Below, in pieces: positions 48,331-56,740 of a stretch of 64,000 nt of DNA. The DNA is taken from NCBI GenBank assembly GCA_963800285.1, contig CAWDAL010000010.1:62001-126000 (forward strand). Direction: 5' to 3'. A program made the position numbers and the translations under genes. The notes below the pieces were generated by a model, which searched no databases, was not told where the DNA came from, and saw only the letters and a list, made by a program, of their open reading frames with translations. Position 1 is the first letter of the stretch; every line of letters begins with the position of its first letter. The stretch comes from DASUPK01 sp963800285. Its GTDB lineage: Bacteria > Actinomycetota > Thermoleophilia > Solirubrobacterales > 70-9.

Positions 48331-48846
48331 GTGCTGCTCGTCGCCGGCGGCGGCGGCGGGGGTGATGACTCGAGCTCCGATGCCTCGCACCAGACCGCCC
48401 GGCTTCAGGACAAGTTCCTCAAGCACACCGTGGTCGTGGCCGACAAGGGGATCTCGGTGCGGCGGCCCGCGAACTGGAAGGACACGAAGCGGGGCGGGGT
48501 GATCGCCCTCCAGAGCCACGACCGCTGTCTCGCGATGACCCTCTCGGCCCCTAGGAACGCCGGCCAGGCCAAGGGCCTGCGGCGGGACTCGATCGCTCTC
48601 TTGAAGCGGTCCTTCGGCAACGCCAAGGTTCTGTCCGCCCCGGACTCGCCGGTCGGCGGCATCCCGACGACCTCCGATGCACTCAGCTTCACCGACCAGA
48701 AGGGGAACCCGGTCCGGGTCCTCCTCAGCGTCGGCACCGGCAAGAAGCACGCATACGTCACGGAGGTCGTCGTTCGGGACCCACGCTGCCAGGGCGACCT
48801 GCAGCTCGGCCAGGTCGTCCTCTCTTCGATTCAGTACACCAAGTAG
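48331..48846 (+). CDS. Membrane-anchored extracytoplasmic protein, start unclear
   Basis: The frame from GTG 48331 gives 171 residues, but the same frame upstream still looks coding: a basic stretch (KRSASPRTEAERKEAASRKG) and a membrane helix (VAVGAILIAAALIGGLVLLV) from about 48103 on, with no ATG, GTG or TTG. The true start is therefore unknown (unusual codon, or a frameshift near ATG 48267). The outer domain VVVADKGISVRRPANWKDTK to HAYVTEVVVRDPRCQGD resembles PsbP-like or related single-domain lipoprotein folds. Function unknown. Confidence 0.6.
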   Translation: MLLVAGGGGGGDDSSSDASHQTARLQDKFLKHTVVVADKGISVRRPANWKDTKRGGVIALQSHDRCLAMTLSAPRNAGQAKGLRRDSIALLKRSFGNAKVLSAPDSPVGGIPTTSDALSFTDQKGNPVRVLLSVGTGKKHAYVTEVVVRDPRCQGDLQLGQVVLSSIQYTK

Positions 48847-48865
48847 CGGCCAAAGGCCGCTACTT
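48841..48865. terminator. Bidirectional terminator between convergent genes
   Basis: AAGTAGCGGCC-AAA-GGCCGCTACTT, a perfect 11-bp stem overlapping the stop codon at 48846 and placed before the thiolase 3' end. Confidence 0.75.
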
Positions 48866-48912
48866 GTCTGTCCGGCGGCGGTGTTTGTGGCCGCCGTCAA
48901 TGGCGAAGCCGT

Positions 48913-50121
48913 CTACGCCAGCGACTCAATCACCGTCGCCACACCCTGGCCGACGCCGACGCAGAGCGTCGCGATGCCGTAGCGGCCACCGCGGCGACGA
49001 AGCTCCCAGACCAGACTCGTCATCAGACGAGCGCCCGAGCAGCCGAGGGGGTGGCCGAGGGCGATCGCGCCACCGTTCACGTTGAGGCGCTCCTCGTCGA
49101 TGCCGAGCCGTTCGGCGCAGGCCAGCACCTGAGAGGCGAAGGCTTCGTTCAGCTCGATCAGGTCGATCTGCTCGAGCTCCAGTCCCGCCCGCTCGAGCGC
49201 CTTCGGGATGGCGATCATCGGGCCGATTCCCATGTACGCCGGATCCACCCCGGCCACCCCGATCGCGACGATGCGTGCCAGCGGCTTGCGGCCGAGCTCC
49301 TCGGCCATCTCCTCGCCGGCGAGCACCAGGCAGGCTGCCCCGTCGTTGAGCGTCGAGGAGTTCCCGGCGGTGACGGTGCCGTCCTCCCGGAAGGCGGGCC
49401 GGAGCTTCGCGAGCTTCTCCATCGAGGTGTCGGCTCGCGGGCCCTCGTCCGCCGTCATCGTCGTGGGCTCGTCGCGGCGGGTCTTGGGCGGGACCTCGAC
49501 CGGGACGATCTGATCGTCGAAGCGCCCCTCCTCCCGGGCCGCGATCGCGCGCTGGTGGCTCTGGAGCGCGAACCGGTCCTGCTCCTCGCGGGAGACGCCG
49601 TACTCCTGCGCCACGTTCTCGCCGGTCTCGCCCATCGACTCGGTCGAGTAGCGCTCGGCCATCTTCGGATTGATCATGCGCCAGCCGAGGGTGGTGTCGT
49701 AGAGGGTCTGCTCGCCGCGCGGCAGACCGGCCTCCGGCTTGGGCAGCACCCAGGGGGCGCGGCTCATCGACTCCACTCCCCCGGCGAGATAGAGGCTGCC
49801 CTCCCCGAGGCGGAGCGCGCGAGAGGCCTGGTTCACGGCCTCCAGCCCGGAGGCGCAGAGGCGGTTGACGGTCACGCCCGGGACCTCGACCGGCAGCCCC
49901 GCCAGCAGCGCGCCCATGCGCGCGACGTCCCGGTTGTCCTCTCCGGACTGGTTGGCGGCGCCCATGTAGACGTCGTCGACGCGCGACGGATCGAGCCCGG
50001 TCCGCTCGACGGCCGCCGAGATGACGTGCGCGGCGAGGTCGTCGGGCCGGACCCCCGAGAGGCCTCCGCGGTAACCCCCCATCGGGGTCCGCAGGGCATC
50101 GATGATCAGAGCCTCCGGCAC
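48913..50121 (-). CDS. Acetyl-CoA acetyltransferase (thiolase)
   Basis: 402 residues from GTG 50121. The nucleophile Cys is in VNRLCASGLEAVNQASRAL, the catalytic His in NGGAIALGHPLGCSGARL and the second Cys in IATLCVGVGQG. NEAFASQVLACAE is the usual NEAF motif. It cleaves 3-ketoacyl-CoA or condenses acetyl-CoA. Size fits degradative thiolase II (PcaF/FadA type). It could complete beta-oxidation with the dehydrogenases at 43325-45684, although it is a separate transcription unit. Confidence 0.94.
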   Translation of the reverse strand: MPEALIIDALRTPMGGYRGGLSGVRPDDLAAHVISAAVERTGLDPSRVDDVYMGAANQSGEDNRDVARMGALLAGLPVEVPGVTVNRLCASGLEAVNQASRALRLGEGSLYLAGGVESMSRAPWVLPKPEAGLPRGEQTLYDTTLGWRMINPKMAERYSTESMGETGENVAQEYGVSREEQDRFALQSHQRAIAAREEGRFDDQIVPVEVPPKTRRDEPTTMTADEGPRADTSMEKLAKLRPAFREDGTVTAGNSSTLNDGAACLVLAGEEMAEELGRKPLARIVAIGVAGVDPAYMGIGPMIAIPKALERAGLELEQIDLIELNEAFASQVLACAERLGIDEERLNVNGGAIALGHPLGCSGARLMTSLVWELRRRGGRYGIATLCVGVGQGVATVIESLA

Positions 50122-50152
50122 AGTCGGAGGACTGTAGCCTCAACGGTGGGAG

Positions 50153-50467
50153 ATGGTCCTCATAGCCCTCACGCTCGGGCTTCTCGTCCTGCTCTTCGTG
50201 ATCATGGTCGCGCTCGCGCGCCTGTTCGAGGGGAACAGGGTCGCCGACTTCCTCGACTGGAAGCCGACGCGTTCGCCCGAGTTGGAGGCCCAGAACGAGG
50301 TCGACGACGTGCGGCAGATGATCGAGGCGCAGAACGCGCTGCGCAGAAAGCGCGGCGCGAAGGAGATCACCGAGGCCGACGTGCAGAGGCAGGCCCAGGA
50401 GGATCAGGCGATGCGGGCGCGGGGCCGCGGGCCGTTCGCGGAGGGCGGCGGGGCCGACGATGAGTAA
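50153..50467 (+). CDS. Single-helix membrane protein with coiled-coil tail
   Basis: 104 residues. An N-terminal membrane helix (LIALTLGLLVLLFVIMVALA) is followed by a charged helical region (ELEAQNEVDDVRQMIEAQNA, TEADVQRQAQEDQAMRA) and a Gly/acidic end. Its stop touches the TTG of the next gene. No known domain. Divergent from the thiolase gene. Confidence 0.72.
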   Translation: MVLIALTLGLLVLLFVIMVALARLFEGNRVADFLDWKPTRSPELEAQNEVDDVRQMIEAQNALRRKRGAKEITEADVQRQAQEDQAMRARGRGPFAEGGGADDE

Positions 50468-50956
50468 TTGGCCCGGGCGCTGATCGTCGGCTGCGGCTGT
50501 CGTGGCCGCGAGCTTGGTTCCCGGCTTGACGAGCTGGGCTGGCAGGTGCGGGGAACCAGCCGGCGCCCGGAAGGGCTCGACGAGATCCGGGCTGCGGGGT
50601 TCGATGCCGTCGAAGCGGACCCGGATCGCCCGGGCACCGTGCTCGACCTCTGCGCTGACGTGGCCGCGGTGATCTGGCTGCTCGGATCGGCCGCGGGGGA
50701 CGACGAGGAGATCTCCGCGGTTCATGGTCCGCGGCTCGAGCGCCTGCTCGAGAAGCTCGTTGACAGCCCGGTTCGGGGGTTCGCCTATGAGGCGGTCGGC
50801 GCCGTCGATGACGGCGTGCTCGCGGCCGGGCGGGAGATCGTCGAACGGGCGGGGGAGACGTGGCGGATCCCGGTCGCCTTCCTCACCTCCGAGCGCGACC
50901 AGCCCGGATGGGCGAAGGGCTGCGCCGAGGCGGTGGCCGGGCTACTTGCCGTTTGA
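50468..50956 (+). CDS. Rossmann-fold NAD(P)-binding protein
   Basis: 162 residues from TTG 50468, immediately after the upstream stop. ALIVGCGCRGRELGSRLDEL matches a nucleotide-binding GxGxxG in variant form (GCGCRG), then WQVRGTSRRPEGLDEI and VAAVIWLLGSAAGD. It is shorter than typical SDR/epimerase proteins, with no YxxxK. Possibly a degenerate epimerase-like sensor. It overlaps the convergent membrane protein gene by 15 bp. Confidence 0.75.
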   Translation: MARALIVGCGCRGRELGSRLDELGWQVRGTSRRPEGLDEIRAAGFDAVEADPDRPGTVLDLCADVAAVIWLLGSAAGDDEEISAVHGPRLERLLEKLVDSPVRGFAYEAVGAVDDGVLAAGREIVERAGETWRIPVAFLTSERDQPGWAKGCAEAVAGLLAV

Positions 50957-51454
50957 GTTGCCCTGGAAGGCGTTCGCCTTGTTGGGCGGCGCGCAGGGGC
51001 TCTGCGGGGGGATCGGGTACTCGTTGCCGGGCTCACCGCACGGCGACGACGGAGAGACCGGCTTGGCGGCCTGCTCGGCCGCCAGCTGGGCCGTGGCGGG
51101 GGTGGTGGACCACGGGGCGCTGTCCTTGAAGTGCGTAGGCGGGTTGTCGAAGAGCCCGACCAGGACGAGCCAGCCACCGACGATCACAACCGCGACCGTG
51201 GCGACCGCGACGAAGAACATGATCTGGCTGCGCGGCGAGGGGCCGTAGGAATGGCCGACGACCTGCCGTCGCTTGTCCTGCCCCATCGCGTCGACGTCCG
51301 AGGGGTGGTGGCGCTTCGCCTCCTCGGATGGCTCGAACTTCTCGAGCTCCGTGATGTCCGCGGCGCTGGGCGCGGTGCCGCGGGTTGCGCGCGATTCCGA
51401 GCCACCGGAGCTCGACGAGCTGGAACGTCTCCCTGAGTTCCTCCGCTGCGCCAT
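50942..51454 (-). CDS. Single-pass membrane protein
   Basis: 170 residues from ATG 51454 (MAQRRNSGRRSSSSSSGGSE). A disordered cytoplasmic N-terminus of about 75 residues, one helix (IMFFVAVATVAVVIVGGWLV) and an outer tail with two Cys (SSPCGEPGNEY, QSPCAPPNK). The layout is common for actinobacterial envelope proteins of unknown role. Divergent from the sulfurtransferase gene. Confidence 0.7.
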   Translation of the reverse strand: MAQRRNSGRRSSSSSSGGSESRATRGTAPSAADITELEKFEPSEEAKRHHPSDVDAMGQDKRRQVVGHSYGPSPRSQIMFFVAVATVAVVIVGGWLVLVGLFDNPPTHFKDSAPWSTTPATAQLAAEQAAKPVSPSSPCGEPGNEYPIPPQSPCAPPNKANAFQGNSNGK

Positions 51455-51503
51455 ACCCAATAACAACGATACCGCCGCCTGTGCCCTGTGGTGTCACCTG
51501 ATT

Positions 51504-51509
51504 TAGAGT
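51504..51509 (+). promoter_or_regulatory. -10 element (TAGAGT) of the sulfurtransferase gene
   Basis: TAGAGT ends 9 nt before ATG 51519, in the divergent promoter region; leaderless spacing. Confidence 0.45.
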
Positions 51510-51518
51510 CAGGCGCGC

Positions 51519-52364
51519 ATGGCGGGTTACGCGAGCGACGTGCTGGTGGCGACGGATTGGGTCGCCGATCACCTCGAGGACGACGGCATCCGGATCGTCG
51601 AGGTGGACGAGAACCCGGCGCTGTACTCGGAGGCGCACATCCCGGGCGCGATCGGCTTCGATTGGAAGAGGGATCTGCAGGATCCCGTCAAGCGCGACTT
51701 CCTCGGCCCGGAGGACTTCGGGAAGCTGATGGGAAGCCGGGGCATCTCGAACGACCACACCGTCGTGCTCTACGGCGACCGCAACAACTGGTTCGCCGCG
51801 TACACCTACTGGTACTTCCGCTACTACGGCCACGACGGGGTCAAGCTGATGAATGGCCCGAGGGAGAAGTGGCTCGCCGAGGACCGTCCGACGAGCACGG
51901 ACGCCCCCTCGCATCCCCAGGCCACCTTCGAGACCAAGCCCGGCGACGCCTCGATCCGGGCGATGCGGGAGGAGGTGCTTGCGGCGCTCGAGTCGAAGAC
52001 CCACCTCGTCGACGTCCGCAGCCCCCAGGAGTACTCCGGGGAGCTGATCGCGATGGCCGGCTACGAGCAGGAGGGCGCGCAGCGGGGCGGACACATCCCG
52101 GGCGCCGCGTCGGTGCCCTGGGCCCAGGCCGTGAGGGAGGACGGCACCTTCAAGTCCGCCGACGAGCTCCGTGAGCTCTACGAGGCGAAGGGCGTGATCG
52201 ACGGAGGCGAGCCGATCATCGCTTACTGCCGGATCGGCGAGCGCTCCGCCCACACCTGGTTCGTGCTGCATGAGCTGCTCGGACAGGACGACGTCAAGAA
52301 CTACGACGGCTCCTGGACCGAGTGGGGGAACCTCGTCGACGTGCCGATCGAGAAGGACGCGTGA
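51519..52364 (+). CDS. sseA: Thiosulfate sulfurtransferase (two rhodanese domains)
   Basis: 281 residues. The N-terminal inactive rhodanese domain (VLVATDWVADHLEDDGIRIV, YSEAHIPGAIGFDW) has YGDRNNW in place of the Cys loop. The C-terminal active domain has HLVDVRSPQEYSG, GGHIPGAASVPW and the catalytic loop AYCRIGERSAHTWFVL. It transfers sulfur from thiosulfate or 3-mercaptopyruvate to cyanide or thiols. Typical length for the SseA/CysA family. Monocistronic. Confidence 0.93.
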   Translation: MAGYASDVLVATDWVADHLEDDGIRIVEVDENPALYSEAHIPGAIGFDWKRDLQDPVKRDFLGPEDFGKLMGSRGISNDHTVVLYGDRNNWFAAYTYWYFRYYGHDGVKLMNGPREKWLAEDRPTSTDAPSHPQATFETKPGDASIRAMREEVLAALESKTHLVDVRSPQEYSGELIAMAGYEQEGAQRGGHIPGAASVPWAQAVREDGTFKSADELRELYEAKGVIDGGEPIIAYCRIGERSAHTWFVLHELLGQDDVKNYDGSWTEWGNLVDVPIEKDA

Positions 52365-52422
52365 AGCGAAGCCGTCGAGGGACGGCTTCGCCACAAGACC
52401 GCGACCGCAAGCGGCCGCCCAC

Positions 52423-52479
52423 CACAAGTCGCTACGGGCTTCGCCCTTCGCTCCTAGGTGCAGCGGCCTGGCGGTCGCT
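52423..52479. repeat. Dispersed repeat, copy 2
   Basis: 33 bp (52423-52455) identical to 20082-20114, followed by a similar tail. It carries the GGGCTTCGCCC hairpin. It overlaps the 3' end of the DHFR-like gene and supplies its last residues (DRQAAAPRSEGRSP). Confidence 0.6.
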
Positions 52480-53115
52480 CACGACGCGGTACTTGAGGTG
52501 CGCTACCCCGGGTGCCTCGACCGCGCGGAGCTGTTCAAGCTTGAGGTCGGGTCCGACGCCTTCGAAGAGGCGCTCGCCCCCTCCGAGGATCAGTGGGGCG
52601 ACGTGGACCTCCAGCTCGTCGACGAGCCCGGCCGCCAGGTACTGGTTGATGACCTCGGCGCCGCCGCCGATGTAGACGTTCTTGCCGCCGGCCGCTGCCT
52701 TCGCCTGCTCGAGGGCGGCCTCGATGCCCTCGGTGACGAACGTGAAGGTCGTGTCCGTGAGAGTCAGCGGCTCGCGCTCGTGGTGGGTGAGGACGAAGAC
52801 GGGCATGTGGAACGGCGGGTCCTCGCCCCACCAGCCGCTCCAGGGGTCATCGCCCCAGGGCCCGCCCTCGGGAGGGCCGAACTTGCCGCGGCCCATGATC
52901 TCGGCGCCGATGCCCTCGTGGGCCTCCTCGAAGATGGGCGTGTTCTCATTGACCTCGCCGCCGTCCCTGCCGTGCGGCTCCCTCCACGCCTTGAGCGCGA
53001 GCATCCACTCGTGGAGGTCTTCGCCGCCCTCGCCCAGCGGGTTCTCCTTGCTCTGGTTCGGCCCGGCGACGTAGCCGTCCGCCGAGATCGCGATGTGCAC
53101 TCTCACCTTGCTCAT
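52432..53115 (-). CDS. Dihydrofolate-reductase-like (RibD C-terminal) protein
   Basis: 227 residues. VRVHIAISADGYVAGPNQSK at the start, IMGRGKFG, FVLTHHEREPLTL, VYIGGGAEVINQYLAAGLVD and LEVHVAPLILGGGERLFEGV follow the RibD C-terminal/DHFR order. These are NADPH-dependent reductases of unknown substrate in most cases (YyaP/YwjB group). The last 14 residues derive from a dispersed repeat, so the ancestral protein probably ended near HLKYRVV. Confidence 0.87.
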   Translation of the reverse strand: MSKVRVHIAISADGYVAGPNQSKENPLGEGGEDLHEWMLALKAWREPHGRDGGEVNENTPIFEEAHEGIGAEIMGRGKFGPPEGGPWGDDPWSGWWGEDPPFHMPVFVLTHHEREPLTLTDTTFTFVTEGIEAALEQAKAAAGGKNVYIGGGAEVINQYLAAGLVDELEVHVAPLILGGGERLFEGVGPDLKLEQLRAVEAPGVAHLKYRVVSDRQAAAPRSEGRSP

Positions 53116-53145
53116 GTCTGTGTAGACGCCTCCCGTGGTCGAAAC

Positions 53146-54654
53146 TCATCGGTCTTCGGCATCACAGCCTGACGATTCCCGGATTGCGGCTCGTCCCGTT
53201 GCGCCGGCCCTTAACGGTGACTCCGGGAGACGGAGCACCACGAGCAGACCCAGCGCCGCGAGTGGAGCGGCGACCAGGAAGACGCTCTGGACGCCGTCGA
53301 TGACGTCGCCGCGCACGGCTCCGGCCAATCCGGCGGCGCCCGCGTCAGAGACGTGACTCCCCGCCTGGGCGGCGAACACGGCGCCGAGCACGGCCGCGCC
53401 GACGGCTCCGCCGAGACCGCGGAAGAAGCCGGTGACGGCCATGGCGATGCCGAGATCACGGCGGTCGACGGTGTTCTGGACCGCGGTGATCAGCACCTGG
53501 GTCACCATGCCGAACCCGAGCCCGAAGACGACCAGGCCGATGCCCGTCGTCAGGACGGATGGATCTGACGCGAAACCGGCCAGCAGAACGAGCGCGACGG
53601 CCATCAGGCCGAGGCCCCCGACCGGGAATCGCTTGTAGCGGCCGGTGCGCTCGATGCTGCGACCGGACAGAGTGGTCGAGACGGTGATCCCGAGCATCGC
53701 CGGGGCCAGCAGCAGGCCGGCCTCGGTCGGCGTTGCGCCGACGGCCGTCTGCAGCAGCAGCGGCACGAACACGGTGATCGAGAAGAGCGCGGCGGTCGCC
53801 AGGAAGAGTGCGGAGCTGGCGATGGCCACAGGCTTGCTGCGCAGCAGAGCGAACGGGACGATCGGGTCCGCCGCGCGCCTCTCCCGGACGAGCAGGAGGC
53901 CGGAGAGCACGACGGTCGCCGCGATCAGGACGGCGGTGGGAGGGGAATCCCACGAGTAGCGCCCGCCTCCCCAGATGCAGGTCAGCATCAGGGTGCTCGT
54001 CGCGCCGGCCAGCAGCAGCGCGCCGAGAAGATCGAGCGGCGTCTCGGGCCGCTCCGTCTCCGCGGACGGCAATCGCAGGCCGAGGCCGGCCATCGCTGCC
54101 ACGCCGACGGGGAGGTTGACGAGGAAGACCCAGCGCCAGCTCGCCTGCTCGACGAGCACACCGCCGATCAGCGGGCCGACGACGGTCGCGGCCGCGAAGA
54201 CGGCCGCGATGTAGCCCTGATAGCGGCCGCGTTCGCGCGGGGAGACCAGGTCGCCGACCGCGGCCATCGCCAGGGTCATCAGGCCGCCTGCGGCGGCGCC
54301 CTGCACCATTCTCAACGCGACGAGCTGCGTGATCGACTCGGCCGTCGCGCAGAGCGCCGACGAGGCCACGAAGAGCGCCAGCGAGGCCTCGAGCAGCAGC
54401 TTTCGCCCGTGCCGGTCACCCAGCTTGCCCCAGAGGGGCATCGTGGCCGCCGCGGCGACCACGTAGCCCGTCACCACCCAGCTGACGTCGCTGAGGCTGC
54501 CCAGGTCGCCGGCGATGGTCGGGAGGGCGGTGGCCAGGATCGTCTGGTCGAGGACCGCCGGCAGCATCGCCAGCACGATCGCCGCAAAGGGAATCCCGAC
54601 GCGAATGGCGTCGGGCCCGTCGGCGAGATTGTCGTGACGTTCGTTGGGGTTCAT
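53146..54654 (-). CDS. DHA2-type MFS drug efflux transporter
   Basis: 502 residues from ATG 54654 (MNPNERHDNLADG). Fourteen hydrophobic helices. Motif D1-like LDQTILATALPTIAGDL in helix 1, motif A GKLGDRHGRKLLL after helix 2, motif B LVALRMVQGAAAGGLMTLAM and motif C AATVVGPLIGGVLVEQASWR. These are features of QacA/EmrB proton antiporters. Divergent from a TetR gene with a shared operator, so export is likely induced by the TetR ligand. Substrate unknown. Confidence 0.94.
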   Translation of the reverse strand: MNPNERHDNLADGPDAIRVGIPFAAIVLAMLPAVLDQTILATALPTIAGDLGSLSDVSWVVTGYVVAAAATMPLWGKLGDRHGRKLLLEASLALFVASSALCATAESITQLVALRMVQGAAAGGLMTLAMAAVGDLVSPRERGRYQGYIAAVFAAATVVGPLIGGVLVEQASWRWVFLVNLPVGVAAMAGLGLRLPSAETERPETPLDLLGALLLAGATSTLMLTCIWGGGRYSWDSPPTAVLIAATVVLSGLLLVRERRAADPIVPFALLRSKPVAIASSALFLATAALFSITVFVPLLLQTAVGATPTEAGLLLAPAMLGITVSTTLSGRSIERTGRYKRFPVGGLGLMAVALVLLAGFASDPSVLTTGIGLVVFGLGFGMVTQVLITAVQNTVDRRDLGIAMAVTGFFRGLGGAVGAAVLGAVFAAQAGSHVSDAGAAGLAGAVRGDVIDGVQSVFLVAAPLAALGLLVVLRLPESPLRAGATGRAAIRESSGCDAEDR

Positions 54655-54686
54655 GTCGGACTCCTCACGATCAGATGCTGAAGAAC

Positions 54687-54717
54687 TTATAGTCACTATA
54701 ACAATGCTGCGACTATA
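54687..54717. promoter_or_regulatory. TetR operator between divergent mfs and tetR genes
   Basis: TTATAGTCACTATAA (54687-54701) is a perfect 15-bp palindrome. A second half-site GACTATA (54711-54717) follows and overlaps the -10 of the tetR gene. Likely bound by the adjacent TetR protein and represses both directions. Confidence 0.7.
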
Positions 54718-54719
54718 CT
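54714..54719 (+). promoter_or_regulatory. -10 element (TATACT) of the tetR gene
   Basis: TATACT ends 6 nt before ATG 54726 and overlaps the operator half-site; leaderless start likely. Confidence 0.5.
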
Positions 54720-54725
54720 AAACCT

Positions 54726-55394
54726 ATGCCACGGACCGCGACAACGGCCGACACCCCGCCCGGGTTGAGGGAGAGGAAGAAGGCGCAGACGAGGGAGCGC
54801 ATTGCCGAGACCGCACGGCGGCTCTTCGAGGAGCGTGGTTTCGAACCCGTGACCGTCGCCGAGGTGGCCCATGAGGCGGATGTCGCCGAGAAGACGGTCT
54901 TCAACTACTTCCCCACCAAGGAGGACCTCTTCTACAGCCGGCTCGAGGCGTTCGAGGAGGAGCTGCTCGCAGCGATCCGCGAGCGGGGGACGGGTCAGAG
55001 CGTGATCGGGGCCTTCCGCGAGTTCGTCCTGCGGCGTCGCGGCGCGCTGCAGATCGACGATGACGACGAGGCGACCGCCCGGATGCGCGCGATCAACAGG
55101 GTGATTACGGAGAGCCCGGCGCTGAAGGCACGCGAGCAGCTCCTCTTTGCCCGCTACACGGACTCACTGGCCAGGCTGATCGCGGAGGAGACGCGCGCCC
55201 GCGCAGATGCCGCGGAGCCGTGGGTGGTGGCGAACGCGCTGATGGGCGTCCACCGCGAGCTGATCGGCTTTGTCCGGGCGCAGACGACGGCGGGCACGCC
55301 GGCGAAGGACGTCGCGCGCCGGGTGCGCACACGCGCGAGGCGGGCCTTCGCCCTGCTCGAGGAGGGACTCGGGGACTACGGCCTCAAGGCCTGA
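54726..55394 (+). CDS. TetR-family regulator of the divergent efflux pump
   Basis: 222 residues. HTH in TRERIAETARRLFEERGFEP to VAEKTVFNYFPTKEDLFYSR. The C-terminal domain is helical and Arg-rich at the end. It lies head-to-head with the DHA2 transporter over the TTATAGT palindrome, which is a classic local-repressor layout. Its 3' end overlaps the convergent NUDIX gene by 11 bp. Confidence 0.92.
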   Translation: MPRTATTADTPPGLRERKKAQTRERIAETARRLFEERGFEPVTVAEVAHEADVAEKTVFNYFPTKEDLFYSRLEAFEEELLAAIRERGTGQSVIGAFREFVLRRRGALQIDDDDEATARMRAINRVITESPALKAREQLLFARYTDSLARLIAEETRARADAAEPWVVANALMGVHRELIGFVRAQTTAGTPAKDVARRVRTRARRAFALLEEGLGDYGLKA

Positions 55395-55950
55395 TGCGCT
55401 CGAGCAGCAGGCCGAGGATCCGGGCCGTCGCGCCCCAGATCAGCTTGTCCGCGATCTCATAGGTATCCGTCTTGATCGGCACGCCGCGGCGGACCAGGCG
55501 CCGCTTCTCGTAGGCGGCCACCAGGTCGTCGAGGGAGGCAACCAGGACGCTCTCCACCTCGGAGGGGTTCGGCTCGAACCGCATCCCCTCGTCGATCAGG
55601 CCGACGAAGGGGTGGACCTTGTAGTTGGTGACGAAGGTTCCGATCGGAGGTAAAGCGCCCACGACCTCCACCCGGTCCTGTGCCAGGCCGATCTCCTCCT
55701 CGGCCTCGCGGAGGGCCGTGTCGAGCAGCTCCTCGCCCTCGTCTCGGCGGCCCCCCGGGAAGGAGATCTCGCCGGCGTGGCGCTTCAGGTCCGAGCGGCG
55801 CTCGGTGAAGACCAGACCCGGGTTTTCGGGCCAGCCGTGCATCGGGACGAGGACGGCCGCCTCGGTGCGCCCGTGCGCGTCGAGCTGCTCGGCTTCGGCG
55901 GGAGCCAGGAGCAGCTCCCGCAGATCAGATGATGACCTGGACCGTCCCAC
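55384..55950 (-). CDS. NUDIX hydrolase, CoA pyrophosphatase-like
   Basis: 188 residues. Upstream motif LKRHAGEISFPGGRRDEGEE matches the NudL/CoAse signature, leading into the Nudix box GGRRDEGEELLDTALREAEE then EIGL. It should hydrolyse CoA or its derivatives to 3',5'-ADP and phosphopantetheine. The start overlaps the end of the SDR gene by 26 bp, so the two are translated from one mRNA. Confidence 0.9.
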   Translation of the reverse strand: MGRSRSSSDLRELLLAPAEAEQLDAHGRTEAAVLVPMHGWPENPGLVFTERRSDLKRHAGEISFPGGRRDEGEELLDTALREAEEEIGLAQDRVEVVGALPPIGTFVTNYKVHPFVGLIDEGMRFEPNPSEVESVLVASLDDLVAAYEKRRLVRRGVPIKTDTYEIADKLIWGATARILGLLLERIRP

Positions 55951-56737
55951 CGTCCACGCTCCAGGCCGCGCCGGAGGTGTAGGAGGCGTGCTCGGAGCAG
56001 AGGAAGACGATCGCTGCGGCGATCTCGTCTGGCTCGGCGAGTCGGCCGATCGGGCGCTTCGAGCCCGCGGCCGCGAGCGCCTCGTCGCGGTCCGCGTGGC
56101 CCGCCAGCTCCTTCGACTGGTCGAGTAGCCCGCCCGCGTCCATCCAGAGCTCCGACTTGACCGGCCCGGGACAGATCGCGTTGACGAGGACTCCGTGGGG
56201 CGCGAAGCGGTCGGCGAACAGGCGGGAGAGGGAGAGCTCCGCGGCCTTGGCGACGGAGTACTCGGGCATCGACGCCGAGGGGCGCTTTCCGGCGGTGCTG
56301 GAGACGTTCACGATCCGGCCCCAGCCGCGCTCGCGCATCGCCGGAGCCGCGGCGCGCATCAGCCGCATGGGCGCCATCACGTTCAGCTCCCAGGCGTCGT
56401 ACCAATCCTCGTCGGGCACGTCGTCGAGGTCCCGCCACTGCGCTGTGCCGGCGTTGTTCACGAGCACGTCGAGCTGGCCGAGGCGGTCGGCGGCCTCCCC
56501 GACGATCAGGGCTGGCGCGGCGGCGTCCCTTACGTCGGCCACCAGGGACTCGGCTCGTCCGCCGGCCTCCTGTCCCGCGGCGGCACACTCGTCCGCCGCT
56601 TCCAGGAGGCCGTCCTCCGAGCGGGCGACCAGCAGGACGTCGGCGCCCTCGCCGCAGAGCATCCGGGCGGTGGCGCGGCCGATCCCGCGGCTCGCGCCGG
56701 TCACCACGCAGGCGCGGCCCTTGAGCCCCAGGTCCAC
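55925..56737 (-). CDS. Short-chain dehydrogenase/reductase
   Basis: 270 residues from GTG 56737. Cofactor motif VTGASRGIGRATARML, NNAG in DVLVNNAGTAQW, catalytic Ser in RIVNVSSTAGKR and Y-x3-K in PEYSVAKAAELSLS. The C-terminal SYTSGAAWSVDGGTVQ is typical of FabG-like enzymes. NADP preference is suggested by LLVARSEDG. Substrate unknown. Sits between OsmC and NUDIX genes in a minus-strand operon. Confidence 0.92.
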   Translation of the reverse strand: MDLGLKGRACVVTGASRGIGRATARMLCGEGADVLLVARSEDGLLEAADECAAAGQEAGGRAESLVADVRDAAAPALIVGEAADRLGQLDVLVNNAGTAQWRDLDDVPDEDWYDAWELNVMAPMRLMRAAAPAMRERGWGRIVNVSSTAGKRPSASMPEYSVAKAAELSLSRLFADRFAPHGVLVNAICPGPVKSELWMDAGGLLDQSKELAGHADRDEALAAAGSKRPIGRLAEPDEIAAAIVFLCSEHASYTSGAAWSVDGGTVQVII

Positions 56738-56740
56738 GAG

